Source of the DNA: Sphaerosporella brunnea
Lineage: Eukaryota; Ascomycota; Pezizomycetes; Pezizales; Pyronemataceae
Length of the DNA: 55,878 nt
Direction of reading: 5' to 3'
Assembly (NCBI GenBank): GCA_008704415.1
Contig: VXIS01000315.1
Coordinates: 1-55,878, forward strand
The position numbers were made by a program, and so were the translations under genes. Under the pieces are notes generated by a model that was given only the letters and a program-made list of their open reading frames with translations, was not told the origin of the DNA and made no database searches. Positions 1-11,900 of the stretch are shown here, in pieces (positions within the stretch are counted from its first letter, which is position 1; each line of letters opens with the position of its first letter).

Positions 1-865
1 GAGAGTGTTATCATCCGGGATGCACAGACAGGACAAATTGTGCTCGTGGTTATTCGCAATTTCTGCAGCCATCAAGGAGTTCTCGACTGGGCCAACAAAA
101 TTGTCGAAGCAGCAGTCAACATAAAAAAAAGTGTTCGTCTTGACGATCCAGGCAAGCTGGTGATGAATGGTTACACATCTGGATCCAGGAATGTTCCTCG
201 TGTAATGTGGGCTAAAAACTTACTGCGAAGTCCAACTCGCCTGTTTGAAAGTCCTGAAGAACTTGAGAGTTTTGACTTCCAAGTGAGCTCCACATATGCC
301 CTCATGTGGAACATGGCTCGTTCAAAGCTTCCTCCAGAGATTCTCACCGATATCAAAAAAATTTGTGGATAGCAAAGGTGTTCGAGCTGTTATGGATGGC
401 AATGGCACGATGAAGGGATACTATGGGTTGAAACTCAAAGAAGGATATTATGAGTTCCATTCTGCTGAGCTTGCTCCCCCTCAAGGCAATTATGCTCGGA
501 ACTATTCTCGCTTCTGCCACCACGAAAAGAATGCCCACGACTACTGCTTGGCTTGGACCACTTCACGTCTGCAAGATCCATCTTCAGGTGGTAATTTCTA
601 TGTTGCTGACTATGGCATTAAAGTTGAGGCTTCAACCGATATGATGGTTGCTTGGAGAGGGGAAGATTTCCATGGAACTACTCTACCTGATGTGGATCCT
701 TCCAAGCTAGAAACTGATTTTCAACAACTCGGACTAAGTATTGCTACTGGTGGACGACTTCTTAAGGTTCTTCAGGAAGTAAAGAGAGGGGAGGTGTTGG
801 AAGTCGATCTGTTTAAAAGGGTTGCTAAATTGGAGGATGAAGATTACGAAAATGGTAGAATATAG
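1..865 (+). pseudogene. 2-oxoglutarate/Fe(II) dioxygenase-like protein, 5'-truncated by the window and frameshifted
   Basis: The reading frame is open from base 1 and runs to a TAG at 370-372. It continues one frame over to a TAG at 863-865. The switch lies in a run of seven A (355-361); with six A the two parts would be one protein. The second part looks like a double-stranded beta-helix: an HxE pair (His codon 518-520, Glu 524-526) before KN, a Gly-Gly about 25 residues later, then a distal His in FHGT (671-673) and a glycine pair beyond. This order matches the transposon-associated fungal 2OG-Fe oxygenases related to the TET/JBP group, with HxE in place of HxD. Family membership is inferred from pattern, not from a search. 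It faces the Helitron gene tail-to-tail. The frameshift could be a real mutation or a homopolymer sequencing error. Confidence 0.45.
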
Positions 866-1217
866 CTGTATGTAGAAGATTAAAGGATTGAAGATAGATT
901 TTGTTGGCTTTATTTACACAATGTACTATTTTAAAAATAACATAATCCTACCTCCGTACTTTATAACAATGAACGACGATGAACAACATTTGTGGTGGTG
1001 CAATCGATATTTTCCAGGCAAAATAACGGGACAGGAGGTGACAAAGGAGGAACTTTTTTAAAGGGTTGCCAAATTAGAGGAGGATGATTACGAAAAAGAT
1101 AGAATATAACTGTACATAGACTATAGAAAATCGCTTTTATCATACAATCCTTCAAGCACTTGGTAATAAGAGACGACGATGGACAACATTTGCAGTGGTA
1201 CAGTCAAGATTGTCGTC
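791..1217. repeat. Diverged tandem duplication of the convergent 3' junction
   Basis: About 791-1018 and 1034-1217 are two diverged copies of the same segment. Each contains the last ~25 codons of the dioxygenase-like gene on the plus strand, a short AT-rich spacer, and the last ~25 codons of the Helitron helicase on the minus strand (the CTT-NVVHRR segment is readable in both). The dioxygenase frame ends in the left copy (863-865) and the helicase frame ends in the right copy (1152-1154). The other end-copies (plus strand ~1034-1110, minus strand ~1018-961) are orphan remnants. Identity is roughly 70-80 percent by eye. Confidence 0.65.
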
Positions 1218-4200
1218 CAAAACCAACAGCCGAGCATGTTCTCTCTGACGTACCCGGGAAAGACTGGTGTAAAGCTGGCCATGTGCGAAAACCTCGGTGC
1301 GAAGATCAATCACAATGCGATCCAAGGTCAAGCCTTGGCAGCTGTTGAAGGTAGTTGCATAGGCTGGTCGCAGTGGAATTTGCCTTCTTTCAACACTCCA
1401 GGGGGCAAACGATGGTTGGAAGTCGAAGTTGATCCTAGGTAAACAGAAAATTGTTTCCTCTCGATGCAGCGAAGAGTCCAGCAGTTCCACTTCAACCATC
1501 ATCGGCAACAGCCTGCGAACGATTACCCTGGAGTTTTTGACCAGCCCTTTTTCTACCGAGAGGTTTCGGCAAAGACTGCAAATTGTGCCGACCTTTAATC
1601 GGAGGATATGGTCGCGTGTTCCTGGCGATCGCAACAAACTGAGATATTCAAGCAGAGCATCCGATTGTATGCTGTACTCATCTTCTTTGATGCGGTCGTA
1701 AGAAAAATAAATCTCTTTTTCAAGTCAACTACCGATTGTCGCAAAGCCAGCAGTTGAAGTACTTACTTTCCTCGCCTGGAAGGTTGTCTAATATGGCATC
1801 GTTGAATTCGTCAACGAACTTATTGAGAGGACTCAGGAACGATCTTCGGACAGCAGCTTCTGGGTCGGACAAAATTTCGGCAGGAAATAAGAACCTCATA
1901 GCTTCTTTCAGAGTGTGTACCCGATTCAGTAAAGTAAGGGTCACTCTTTGCTCGTGCACCTCTCTAATTCGATCGATCCACTCCGAGTATTCAGGGTCAG
2001 CTGCAGTACGAATCGGAGTGATTAGACGAAGAACTCGGAAATGAGGCCACAGATAAGACGATCTAATGGAGCTTTGGAACGAAGCCACTTCTCCTGCCGA
2101 TCCCCGAACCACAGGTGCGACTTGTCGAAAGTCACCAAGAGCGAGGAAGGTCTTTCCTCCGAAAGGTCTCGTGGTCTGCATCAATGTTTGCAAGAGCTGG
2201 TTGACACATTCTATTGCTGCTTTGTTTGCCATGGGAAATTCTTCCCACACGATCAACCTGGCTTGTCGAAGAAGTTGAGCTCGTCCTGATCGTGGTGAAA
2301 CATTTGAAGTCAAAGAACAGTTTTGCTAAAATTTAAACATCAGCATTGCAAATCTGAGATCCACAACTCGAAAGGACTCGCATCCAGCACAGGGATTCCA
2401 AACACCGAATGTGCTGTCCGCCCACGCTCGTAGAGAGTGGCACTGAGAGCAGTTGAACCAGCAATAATTGCAATATCGGCCTGGCTGCGGAGTGTGTCGC
2501 AAATAGCTCGGACTAGGAACGTTTTCCCACGACCAGCCTTGCCATCGATAAAATAAAGCCGATGTGGACCATCCGACCAGCAATCATCGAGAACTGTATG
2601 GTAACAGATAGCTTGCTCGGGGTTCATTTGACTGACAGCGAGCTGTGCTTGGTTCCACAGAACATCCATTCTGGATTCAAAAGCCTCAATTTCCATCTCG
2701 ACCTCTCGAGGCCTGTGCTCGCCGGTACTCAATCCAAAGTCAGCCAAAGCTGCACCCCGAGCAGCCAAGTAAGCTTCGATCTGATGCAATGCTTGCTTTT
2801 CGGCAGCATGACTTGGTGCATGTAAGCGAAAGTCTAAGCTCAAAGACTCCTTATATCGTTCCCAGAGCTCTATGGCAGGTGTTGCCAGGTCAACCAAAAG
2901 GTGCGCAAAGAGAAATCGGAGTTGCCCTGGGCGATAATAGCTGGCAATTGCCTCATCCATGACAAACTCAGCCTCATTTTGACTTTCGAAAAGACCAACG
3001 GCTTGAGCTGCCTGCTGGAATGTAGGAAACTCGGTGCCATCGACAGTTCGCAGCTCGGTGAAAGAATAGGCACTTCGATGCAGCAAAAGTGCCCTCAAAT
3101 AAAATAGCTCCCCGAGTCGGGGTGGAATATTTTGAATCCTGGTGACGATAGGGTCCCGAGCTCGTAGAATAATTTTTCTCCGAGAGGTTGTTTCATTTGG
3201 AAGTGGTCTTTCTATCCATTCCCTCCCAGCAATTAATGGTGCTGCAGCGTTGGTTATTTTTTCGTGTCGGTAGTAGCTAAAAAACTGGCAGTAGGTGAGG
3301 CTTTCGAATTGAGATTCGAGTGGCCGAGCAAAGTATTGAAGCAGCTGGGAGCTCTGCGATTGCTGACCATTGCTACGTCGCATTTGTGGTAAATTGCGGC
3401 CAGGCAAATGCACAGTGAGTGCCACAATTGCTGGAGTTTTGTTGGTGATGTTAAAATTTAATATCCTCCAGACAGCTTCTGCACTCAACAAATAACGTGC
3501 TTGAACGTAGTCTTCAAATTCGTTGAGTTCTGTTTCCTCCGTAGTTTCGACATGGAATCGGGCATGGTCTGGTCCTTTGAAAAGATATTTGTAGAGATAC
3601 ATGAAAATGTTTACCGTAAAGCACACATCAGCATTGATGTGGCATTGGAGCAACCGGGTCAAACATGGTATGTATGGGACCACCCAAGCGTCCTCTTCTT
3701 TTCTCCGACGGTATTCGATCCTACCTAAGCGTTCATCCACTGTAGTTGTAGGGTGTATGGGTTTTGGAAACCCATATTGGCATTGGCCTCGTTGGTTACA
3801 CCGGCTAAAAGGGCTATTGAGATGGCTTTCGGGGTGCATGTTAAACCGTAGAACTAAGTCCCGGAGCTCGGGATCGACATCGGCTGGTGGAAGCTCTGCA
3901 GAGACCAGAGTATCTATTTTTTCGATTGGCAGTTCTGGATCGCACTGCTCGTAGGACTCCTTATTAGTTCAGGGTTAAACTTAGGTTCCCACAAATTCTC
4001 ACCTTGAAAATCATGTGTATGTGTGGGAGTCCTCGCTTCTGAAACTCGACCACACGAACATCGTACAATATCTTGCCAAAGTGTCGGCGGATAAAATGAA
4101 CCAGCACTTTGACCTTTTTGTAAAAAATCCGACAAACAACCGCTGGTATATCAGCAGCAGTCTGTCCCTTTTTTAACTGCAATCTGATCTCGGGCCAGTT

Positions 4201-5475
4201 GGGGTTGGTGGTCATTGTAATGAAAAAGCTCGGCTTTCCATACTGGCGATACAATGCCAGAGCATCGGAAACTTGCTTCGAGGACCAAGCACGAGAACCA
4301 AGAAATGATGCAGGAAGCATACCCTCGATATTTCCCCGGTGCCCATCACTGGTACCTTCCGAGCCCAACCTATTCTGCACTGCTCCTCTGACCTGATCAA
4401 GCCGTCCCCCCCGAAGATAGTTTAGCCTTTCTTCCTCTACCCTCGAATACATATCGACAGCATATTCACAGGCAAGTCTGCCTAGCGTCCGAAAGCGTTC
4501 CTCAGCTACGAAATACCATCGGTACCATTGAATTTGTGTGAGTTTGCTGCGATTCTCAGGAGACCAACCTGGAGTTCCCTGTGGAAAGAGCAATGGATAC
4601 TGCAATGGTTCGTACATGTGTGAAAAAATACTGAGAAAGGTAGGCTGCCGATCAACATTCCGAAAAAACACTACCTTTCGGGGAGCGATGGTCTGTAGAT
4701 TTTGTGCATCGATGATGGCTGCTACTTCTCCGCCTGCCACAGGCTGGTCGAGCTGTACTGCTAGAGGACCATCACCAGCCATAGTAATTGCACGCCTTAT
4801 CTGGCGAAGATATTCACTCTCATGCTCCATCATATTTCGGGTAGCCATTACCATTCGTGCTGGAATATGCTGCCGAGATGCTGCAGCAGTTCGTGCCTGC
4901 TCATCGTACAAAATCCAACGAAGAGAGTGTTCGTCACTGTCTAAATGCAAAATTCGGTGGTATGTTCGTCCTGTCACGACTACATTGCTTGAGACTGGTA
5001 GTGGTAGAAATTCTCCAGTTGTGCCGATAGCGGTGAATGCAAAAAGAGAATTCAGCCTTCGTGATAGAGCTGAGTATCGCTCTGTATCTCGCTGCAGCTC
5101 TGAGAAAAATGACTCGGGATAAGGTGGCAGCCTCTCTCGTTTGTATTTCCCTTCATGACAACACCAGCCATCCTCTTCAACCAATAGCAGCAGCGAACCA
5201 CAGAAAGAGCAACTATGGTTCCAAGTAAAGTGGTTTGGGTCGGTCTGAAGTGAAGCCAACCGATCCCACCATTGCAATAGCTGTCGGGGATTGCGCCTTC
5301 TCGGCTGAGACTCTGGTGCACTTTGCGAGTTTGCTGAACTTGGCTGGATCCGATTCAATGTCCGGTGTACCTCCAGCCTTGTACCGATTGTCGCATCTGA
5401 TAATTCCTCTACCTGCTGGAAGCCTCCATCTTGAAATGAATGCACGAAAATTGGATACACAGATATTGACTCCAA
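1152..5475 (-). CDS. Helitron transposase (HUH Rep nuclease fused to Pif1-like helicase), spliced
   Basis: Rolling-circle transposase. Exon 5475..4003 carries the Helitron N domain and the HUH motif His-Ile-His (4023..4015). A phase-0, 43-nt intron (4002..3960, GTGAGA...TAATAAG) leads to exon 3959.., with the catalytic-tyrosine motif YLYKYLFKG (about 3600..3571) and then the helicase Walker A GKAGRGKT (about 2543..2521). A second intron ends with TTTTAG near 2328; its donor is unresolved because the only phase-compatible GT (after FGIP) is weak. The next exon carries motif II as WEEF and GDFRQVAP, then a 52-nt intron (1766..1715, GTAAGT...AAAAAG). The final exon 1714..1152 has motif V (SCQGLTLD) and motif VI (SLSRVRQ). 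No ATG opens the first long exon; the frame is open to about 5536, so an upstream exon is likely. Motif II has EE rather than the usual DE. Termini (TC...CTRR) were not found. Confidence 0.85.
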
Positions 5476-5678
5476 GTCTGGTAGGATAGCTGTAAAGCTC
5501 TTGGTGGGACCAAAGAGCCAATCTCTACCGAATCACACCAAATCTTTTCTCTTTGTAAGCAATCGCCCCAAAAACATTTTATTCCCGAAAAAACAAAAAA
5601 AAACACCATTTATCCACATCCAAAAATACCAACACCTAAGTACAAACCATACAAAAAAATAACCACCGAAATTCCCCA

Positions 5679-6576
5679 TCACTCACCATCTTCTACATGC
5701 AATGGGTCCTGCGAACTCCCTGCTGGTGTCGGTGATGAAGGCACCAGTGCCTGGCGATTCACCTTTTGCCCCGACCGCGAACCACAAGCATCCCAAGCCC
5801 TTCTTTTTCGGGGGGTAGATCCTAAACCCGAAGAAGTGATATTTATATCATCCCCTGCTGGCCGCTTCTGTCCCCGAGCTGAAAGAAAAATTAATTCGTG
5901 GAGTAATATTGCTATTACACCTGATTCCTCGTGGACCCCAATTATTTCACCTGCAACAGCAACCAAAGCATTTCGCTCAGGTATCGGAGTTGCCTGGAAT
6001 CGAGGTCCAGCAGGAAGGTAACACCGAACACAAAAACTTGTGGAATGATTGTCGGTGTTGCTTCGGTCGTAAACAGTTGTTCGAAGTTCGAATGACCGCA
6101 GGCAACTCTCGTTAGGGTCAGAGGGAACTGTGCTTCGGGTGCATAGGCCGATTGCATGTAAAGCACCAGGCTGTGGTGGAGGGAGTCGGTTCATGTACTG
6201 GTCATCGTCAGGATTCCCAGGAAACCTCCAACCAAGTCAGCTCTTATCCAAGCAAACAAAAAATATCGCAAAATACTTACGGAAAGCACATGTAGGAATT
6301 GACTTCCCACTGTAGGTTTTGCCCACCGGCACGAACAATTAATCGTCCATGCACAGTACACAGACTATCCTCCACGAGCAAATGTTCCAAATCGGATGCC
6401 CAATGAATAAACATGCCTTCCAGAGGTTCGGAAATCACTCCCTCCACCGAGCGCTCTTCAACAAAGATCCGAGCCTGGAATCGTTGCAGAGGAGAGATTC
6501 CCGATTCTCCACTCCCCCCCGAAACTGCATTTCCGAGCATCAAAGGACCATGAAAGACGACACTGTAGTTGACCAT
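5679..6576 (-). CDS. Putative OB-fold (RPA-like) accessory protein of the Helitron, two exons
   Basis: Exons 6576..6281 and 6225..5679 join across a 55-nt intron (6280..6226, GTAAGT donor, GCTGAC branch-like site, GGAG acceptor). The phase is correct and the joint reads CFPFPGNPDDDQYMNRLP. The product is about 270 residues. Two beta-rich blocks look like OB folds, one in the first exon (FQARIFVEE...) and one in the second (NALVAVAGEIIGVHEESG). A basic segment, TPRKRRAWD, then a Ser/Pro-rich tail follow. Helitrons of other organisms often carry RPA-like ssDNA-binding genes, so the position directly upstream of the Rep gene supports that role; the fold itself is an inference. The stop overlaps a good splice donor (G|GTGAGT at about 5683), so this ORF might instead be the 5' part of the transposase transcript. 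Confidence 0.5.
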
Positions 6577-8378
6577 GGTGGTTGTTCTTCGCTTGAAAAA
6601 GGTTGGATTTCAATGAAAAAGTGTTGGGCCTCGCTGGAAAAGTGTTGCTGTTTCACCGAATTGCCTTCTGGTATATGCTCGCCTCCGAGACTGTCGTCTG
6701 GTATATATGCTCCACCTTGAGGCTTCAACCCCAATCACCTAGCTTTGGTTAACTGTACCTTTTCTGCCCTGGTCTTTCCCATAATCTTGTTTGAATATAG
6801 TGATCATAAAGCTGGGCGAGCTTTGTCTTGTGTTCCACATTGTGAAGGAGCGAGAACTTTCTACCACCATGATCTCGGATGAATGTAGAGATCATACTAT
6901 GCCCCAATTGCCAAGCTCCTTTCTTTGGTATCGCCGCAATATATCTACATCGTGAATGAGCGAGAACTTTCTACTACCCACCATTGCCATGATCTCATTC
7001 GAATGTAGCAATCGTAGCAGTCGAGCCTTTTTCCATAGTATCGTTGTCATTGTTCGGTAGTTAAGCGAGAATAGAAACTTCTCGAACCTTTTTGAGAAAC
7101 ACACACCTCGTGATGTCTACCACCAGCCAATTTTTTTTTTAATTTTTTTTTTTCTAAAAGAAAGCTCCACCTGATGGAAGCACCTCGTCTCTGGGCTCGT
7201 CGCGTTGCCTACATATCATCTCCCAATAGTCGAGCCCCTTTCTTTAGTATCGTTGCGATTGTTCAGTAGTTAAGCGAGAATGGAAACTTCTCGATCCTTT
7301 TTGCATTGTCTACGTACCATCTCGCAGTCGCCGAGATCCTTTCTCTGGTACCGCATCTGTGCATAGATAGAAACTGTGGAGCTTTCTAGAACTAAAGTCT
7401 CGCGATCGAGCACACGATTCCTGCTCAACCCTGGCTCCTTTGCGGATCCATTCCTAAAATGACCGCCAAACTGCCTGGAACCTAATTACATATTGTAGAC
7501 AACGTAACTCTTAGTAACACATACAAAAAATACCCCTGCACCGGTCGAGTGATGGGCGTGAATCTTCCTATTTTGACCTATTGGCGACATGAATCCCTCA
7601 CAACCAGAGAAGTTAGGGAAAAATGAAGCCTATATGGTTGGGGACACCTAGTCGGGGTGGGTTGCGACATTCATTTTCGCTTAGTAATACATACAAAATG
7701 ACCGAGTCATAAGCGTGAATCTTCTTGTTTTGACAGCCAGGCGACAACCTCGACAACCAGGAAGAATCTGGAAAATCCGACTCAATCAGTCGATAGAGCG
7801 AGCGAAAACTAGGCGTTCTATGGAGTTCCTTCAAAAACATAAGTTTTTTTTCGGTCAGATAGCAACCATCCAAGACAGGGGTCCCCAACCATCCACGTAC
7901 TCAGGTACAGCGTTAAGTCGGGTGCTCCCCGAACAAACAGCAACTGACAACGCCACTACGATTGCTGCTAGAACTTTGTAAAGCTGAGGGTGGCATTGTA
8001 GGCCTCCCCTAGAGCCTTTTTGAGTGTTTTGAAGAAAAAATACTGACTTCTTCGTGAACGACAAAGGTCTTGGCATTGTTTGGTTGTATGGAGGAAAGAA
8101 GTCGGGTGCTCTTTGCATGTGTGTAACGGCACCCGAATTACCCTTGTAGAGTGCGGGCCACTTAGCTGGGGTAGCGCGACCGGGGGTGCAGACCTGCGAC
8201 GACCCCCCACCGTCAGCGTTTACTACATACCCCAACAAAAGAAATAATTTAAGTAATAGGCGTAGGATGATAGATTAACATGTCAAAAGTAATTCTACGC
8301 TCCTCGATTTCAATTTGCAGGCGTGGTTGTGGAGCTATAAACGCTGGAAGATCACCTGTTTTTGGGTGCAGGCAGGTG
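6577..8378. repeat. Non-coding flank of the Helitron with imperfect direct repeats
   Basis: No convincing gene here. About 6848-7110 and 7200-7350 contain repeated blocks: GAGCGAGAACTTTCTAC occurs at about 6850 and 6958, and a TATCGTTG(T/C)ATTGTTC-GTAGTTAAGCGAGAAT block at about 7040 and 7248. A second pair (about 7505-7615 and 7680-7770) shares ACATACAAAA...GCGTGAATCTTC and CGACAACCAG-like words. Short T/A tracts lie at 7132-7157. Small ORFs at 7855-8238 and 8280-8549 have no recognisable features. This may be the 5' non-coding end of the Helitron, but no terminus was identified. Confidence 0.45.
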
Positions 8379-8383
8379 AATTG

Positions 8384-8897
8384 TGTAACGGAGAGGGTCG
8401 GGAACAGGCTGGAGGGGCCTAAGGTACTCGCGTACAGAGGGTTATCGAACAGGTTCAGGAACGAGGGGCCGGGACAGGATCCGGAGGCAGGACGAGAGGC
8501 GCGACGCGCACGGTCAGGGTTCAGATTGGAACGAAGGTACTCAGATTGACATACGAAGGTTCAGTAAAGAGGAAAAGGAAAACAAACAACAAAGCGGAAG
8601 CGAAGGCCCCTTATAGCACTCACGTGATCGCGGTGCCCCGCGCCACGTGGTAGCCGAACATAACCTCGGCTCGGAGCCACCCCACCTAGCCTCCCTACAG
8701 AGCCTCATCACGACACCACAAACAACCCCCACTTCCGAACCTCGCCACGTGACAACCATCCACGGGGGGGTAAATCTGAGAACAGCAAATGAATCAGCAT
8801 CCTTTGAAGTCTTAGATCTGAGAGTTCCAGCCGATTCCATTGAGAGTAAAAGCCGGTAGCTTCGTCGGAAAACTCCATCCAAACTCGCGCCGTGACA
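8384..8897 (-). repeat. 3' LTR of chromovirus 1
   Basis: Read on the minus strand it begins TGTCACGGCGCGAG and ends CCGTTACA. It matches the LTR at 15002-15514 with about 12 substitutions, nearly all transitions. It contains three CACGTG boxes (8621, 8644, 8746). Confidence 0.93.
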
Positions 8898-8912
8898 GTA
8901 TCCCCCTCCTAT
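8898..8912 (-). other. Polypurine tract of chromovirus 1
   Basis: On the minus strand AGGAGGGGGATAC lies directly before the 3' LTR. The second chromovirus has a near-identical AGAGGGGGATAC just before its own 3' LTR, supporting its role as plus-strand primer. Confidence 0.75.
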
Positions 8913-8931
8913 GGCTGAGCTCCGGCGAAGC

Positions 8932-11900
8932 TCAGTCTTCCTCGGGAAGAGGCCCAGGCTTATCCGGATAGGCCTCATGGAAGCGATCGATAGCTTCTAG
9001 GCCATTGACCAGCTCAGCTGGTTCCCACTTCGGCTGATCGTAGCCGGTCCACTTGACCAAATACTGGAGTTTACGCCAGCGTCCATGAAGCCTCAAATCC
9101 AGTATCCGATCAACAAACCACTCCTGCTCGCCCTCAATCTCCACCGGCGGTGGTGGGTCCTGGCGTTGTCCCGGATAGGGATCATTGGGTGCCGGTTCCA
9201 GGAGGGAGACATGGAAGACTGGGTGGACATGCATGCCTTCGTGGAGCCGAAGTCGGTAGGTGTATGCTGAGACCTTCTCGGTAACTTCGAACGGGCCATA
9301 ACGCTTGTTATCCAGTTTACTGGCAGGGCGTCGGGTCTTCCAATTCCGGCCATCGAGCCAGACCTTGTCCCCAACCTGGTAGGCGGGAGCCGGTATGCGA
9401 TGCTCGTCAGCATTATCTTGATACCTCATCTGTGCCCGTAGAAGTTCCGTGCGGAGATGCGAATGGATTTCCGACAACGTCCTGGCGGTGGTCAAGGCTC
9501 TGCGGTCATCAACATTGTTGGGGGCCGCAGGGGACAGATCAAACTGGTAACGAGGATCGAAGCCCTTGTTGGCAAAGAATGGTGATGAACCATGAGCTTC
9601 CGATGCCTGGTTGTTGGTTGCAAACTCGGCCAGCGGCAGCCAGTCGGCCCAGTCATCTTGTCGATAGTTGACATATGCCCGGAGGTACTGCTCCATGACC
9701 GCATTGATCCGTTCGGTTTGTCCATCAGTCTGCGGGTGAAAGGCCGTCGAAAGGCGGCGTTCTATACCAAGCCTCGCACAGATACGCTCCCAGAAATCCG
9801 ATACAAACTAAGGGCCACGGTCCGAGACTATGGTGAGTGGCAGGCCATGAAGACGAAATACGTGCTGAATGAAGAGGTCAGCCAGCCCGGCAGCATCGAT
9901 ATTGGTCCGACAAGGAGTCAGGTGGCGCTGCATGGTAAGGCGGTCAACCACAACCCAAATAGCATCGCAGCCTTGCGACCACGGGAGTCCAGTAACAAAG
10001 TCCATTGAGATGTCCTGCCAGGGACGTTCTGGGATAGGAAGAGGTCGTAGGATGCCATAGGGGGCATGGCGGCTGGTCCGAGAGCGTTGGCAGATGTGGC
10101 AGTTGCGGACATACCGTTCCACGTCCTGCCGCATCTTTGGCCAGTGGTAGGTACGGCAAAGCAATTCCAGAGTCTTGGATCTTCCTGGGTGACCAGCGAC
10201 GGGGGCATCGTGGTGTTGTTGCATCAAGTGCAGCCGGAGGGGTTCGTATTCGGGCACGTAAAGCTTACCTCTGTAGGTAAGTCGGTTATCTTCCTGAGCG
10301 CATTCTGCTAATGTAATACGTCGGCTGTGGCGAACTCCATCCCGCAGCACTCCAAGGACCTGGGAAGGGAATAAGTCCGCCTTGTAGGCTTCTCGGAACA
10401 GGTGGGCAAGCGTCACTGCTTCATCTTCTGGGGGTAGTGGGGCAGCATCGGGGACGAGGTCGGGTGGCAGAGGAGGCTCTGCAGGAGGGCCATCGGCCAG
10501 AAGGTGGACGATCTGGTGGGGCTTTATGACGACGGAAAAATTTTCAGTCATGTGCTCATCCCCCTCCTTAGGCAGATCTCCTGATCTGCGAGTTAGCGAG
10601 TCCGTCTTTCCTCCAGACTTCCCGGGACGGTAAACGATTTTGAAGTTAAACTGCGACAGGAACTGGGACCATCGTGCTTGACGTCGATTCAGGAGCTTGG
10701 TAGTAGTGAAATACTCTAAGTTCTTGTGGTCGGTGAGCACCTGGATCGGGTTTTCCACAGATTGAAGTTTGGGCGGCCACTCCTCAAAGGCACGGACGAT
10801 AGCCATCAACTCCTTATAGTAAATCTCGTAGTTGCATTCTGCAGGGGAATGCTTCTTGGAGAAGTACGCAACAGGGTGAAGGATGCCATCGTCGTCGTAC
10901 TGTGACAGGATGCCTGCGGAGACGTAGTCGGAGGCGTCTGTTTCCACAATGACGTCCCTGTCATGATCAAAGCGGCGGAGGACTGGGGCGGTAGTGAAGC
11001 ACGTCTTGAGGTTGTCGAAGGCTTCCTGTTCGGTCTTGGTCCATTGGAATGGCACATCCTTCTGAGTCAGGCGGGTGAGTGGTTGCACCACCTGCGAGTA
11101 GGAGCATATGAATCGACGATAGAAGTTGGCAAATCTCAGGAAGGCTCTGACATCCTTCAGCTTCTCCGGGGTTGGCCAAGCTTTTACTGCTTCAACCTTG
11201 TCCGGGTCCATTCGTATGCCATCGACACCAATGATAAGCCCCAGATACTTAACTTCTCGTTGGTGAAACTCGCATTTCTCTGGCTTGAGGTGCAGCCCGG
11301 CTTCCGAAAGCCGATGAAGGACCTGTCGGATGTGGTCTTGGTGCTCTTCGAGGGTGTCCGAATATATCAGGATGTCGTCCAAGTAGGCAGAGGCGAAGCG
11401 GTCCAAAAACGGTGAGAGGGTATCATTGATAAAACGTTGGAAGTCAGCAGGAGCGTTGGTGAGACCAAATGGCATCACCAGGGATTCAAATAGTCCATAT
11501 CGGGTCCTGAAGGCCGTTTTCCACTCCTCGCCCTCTGCCATCTGGATCAGGTTGTAAGCTCCGCGGACGTCCAACTTGCTAAACCAGCGAGCCTTGGAGA
11601 GCCTCATCAGTGTCTCTCGTACCAACGGGAGCGGATACCTATTCTTGATCGTTCCTTCATTGAGCCCTCGGTAGTCAACCACCAGGCGTAAGGATCCATC
11701 CCCCTTCTTGACAAAAAGGATTGGAGCAGCGGAGGGTGAAGAGGAGGCCCTGATGAACCCCTTCGATAGGTTTTCCTCCAACCAGGCCTTGAGAGCTTCC
11801 AGCTCCGGGCGAGACAGCGAGTACAGCGGACCGAAGAGGGTTCGAACCCCTCCTTAAATGGTATCCTGTGGTCGTATGGCCGATGAGGGGGCAGGCGGTT

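Noticed and set aside
7855..8238. 127-codon minus-strand ORF near the Helitron flank
   Set aside because: No domain, biased composition, and overlapping another short ORF; coding is not supported.
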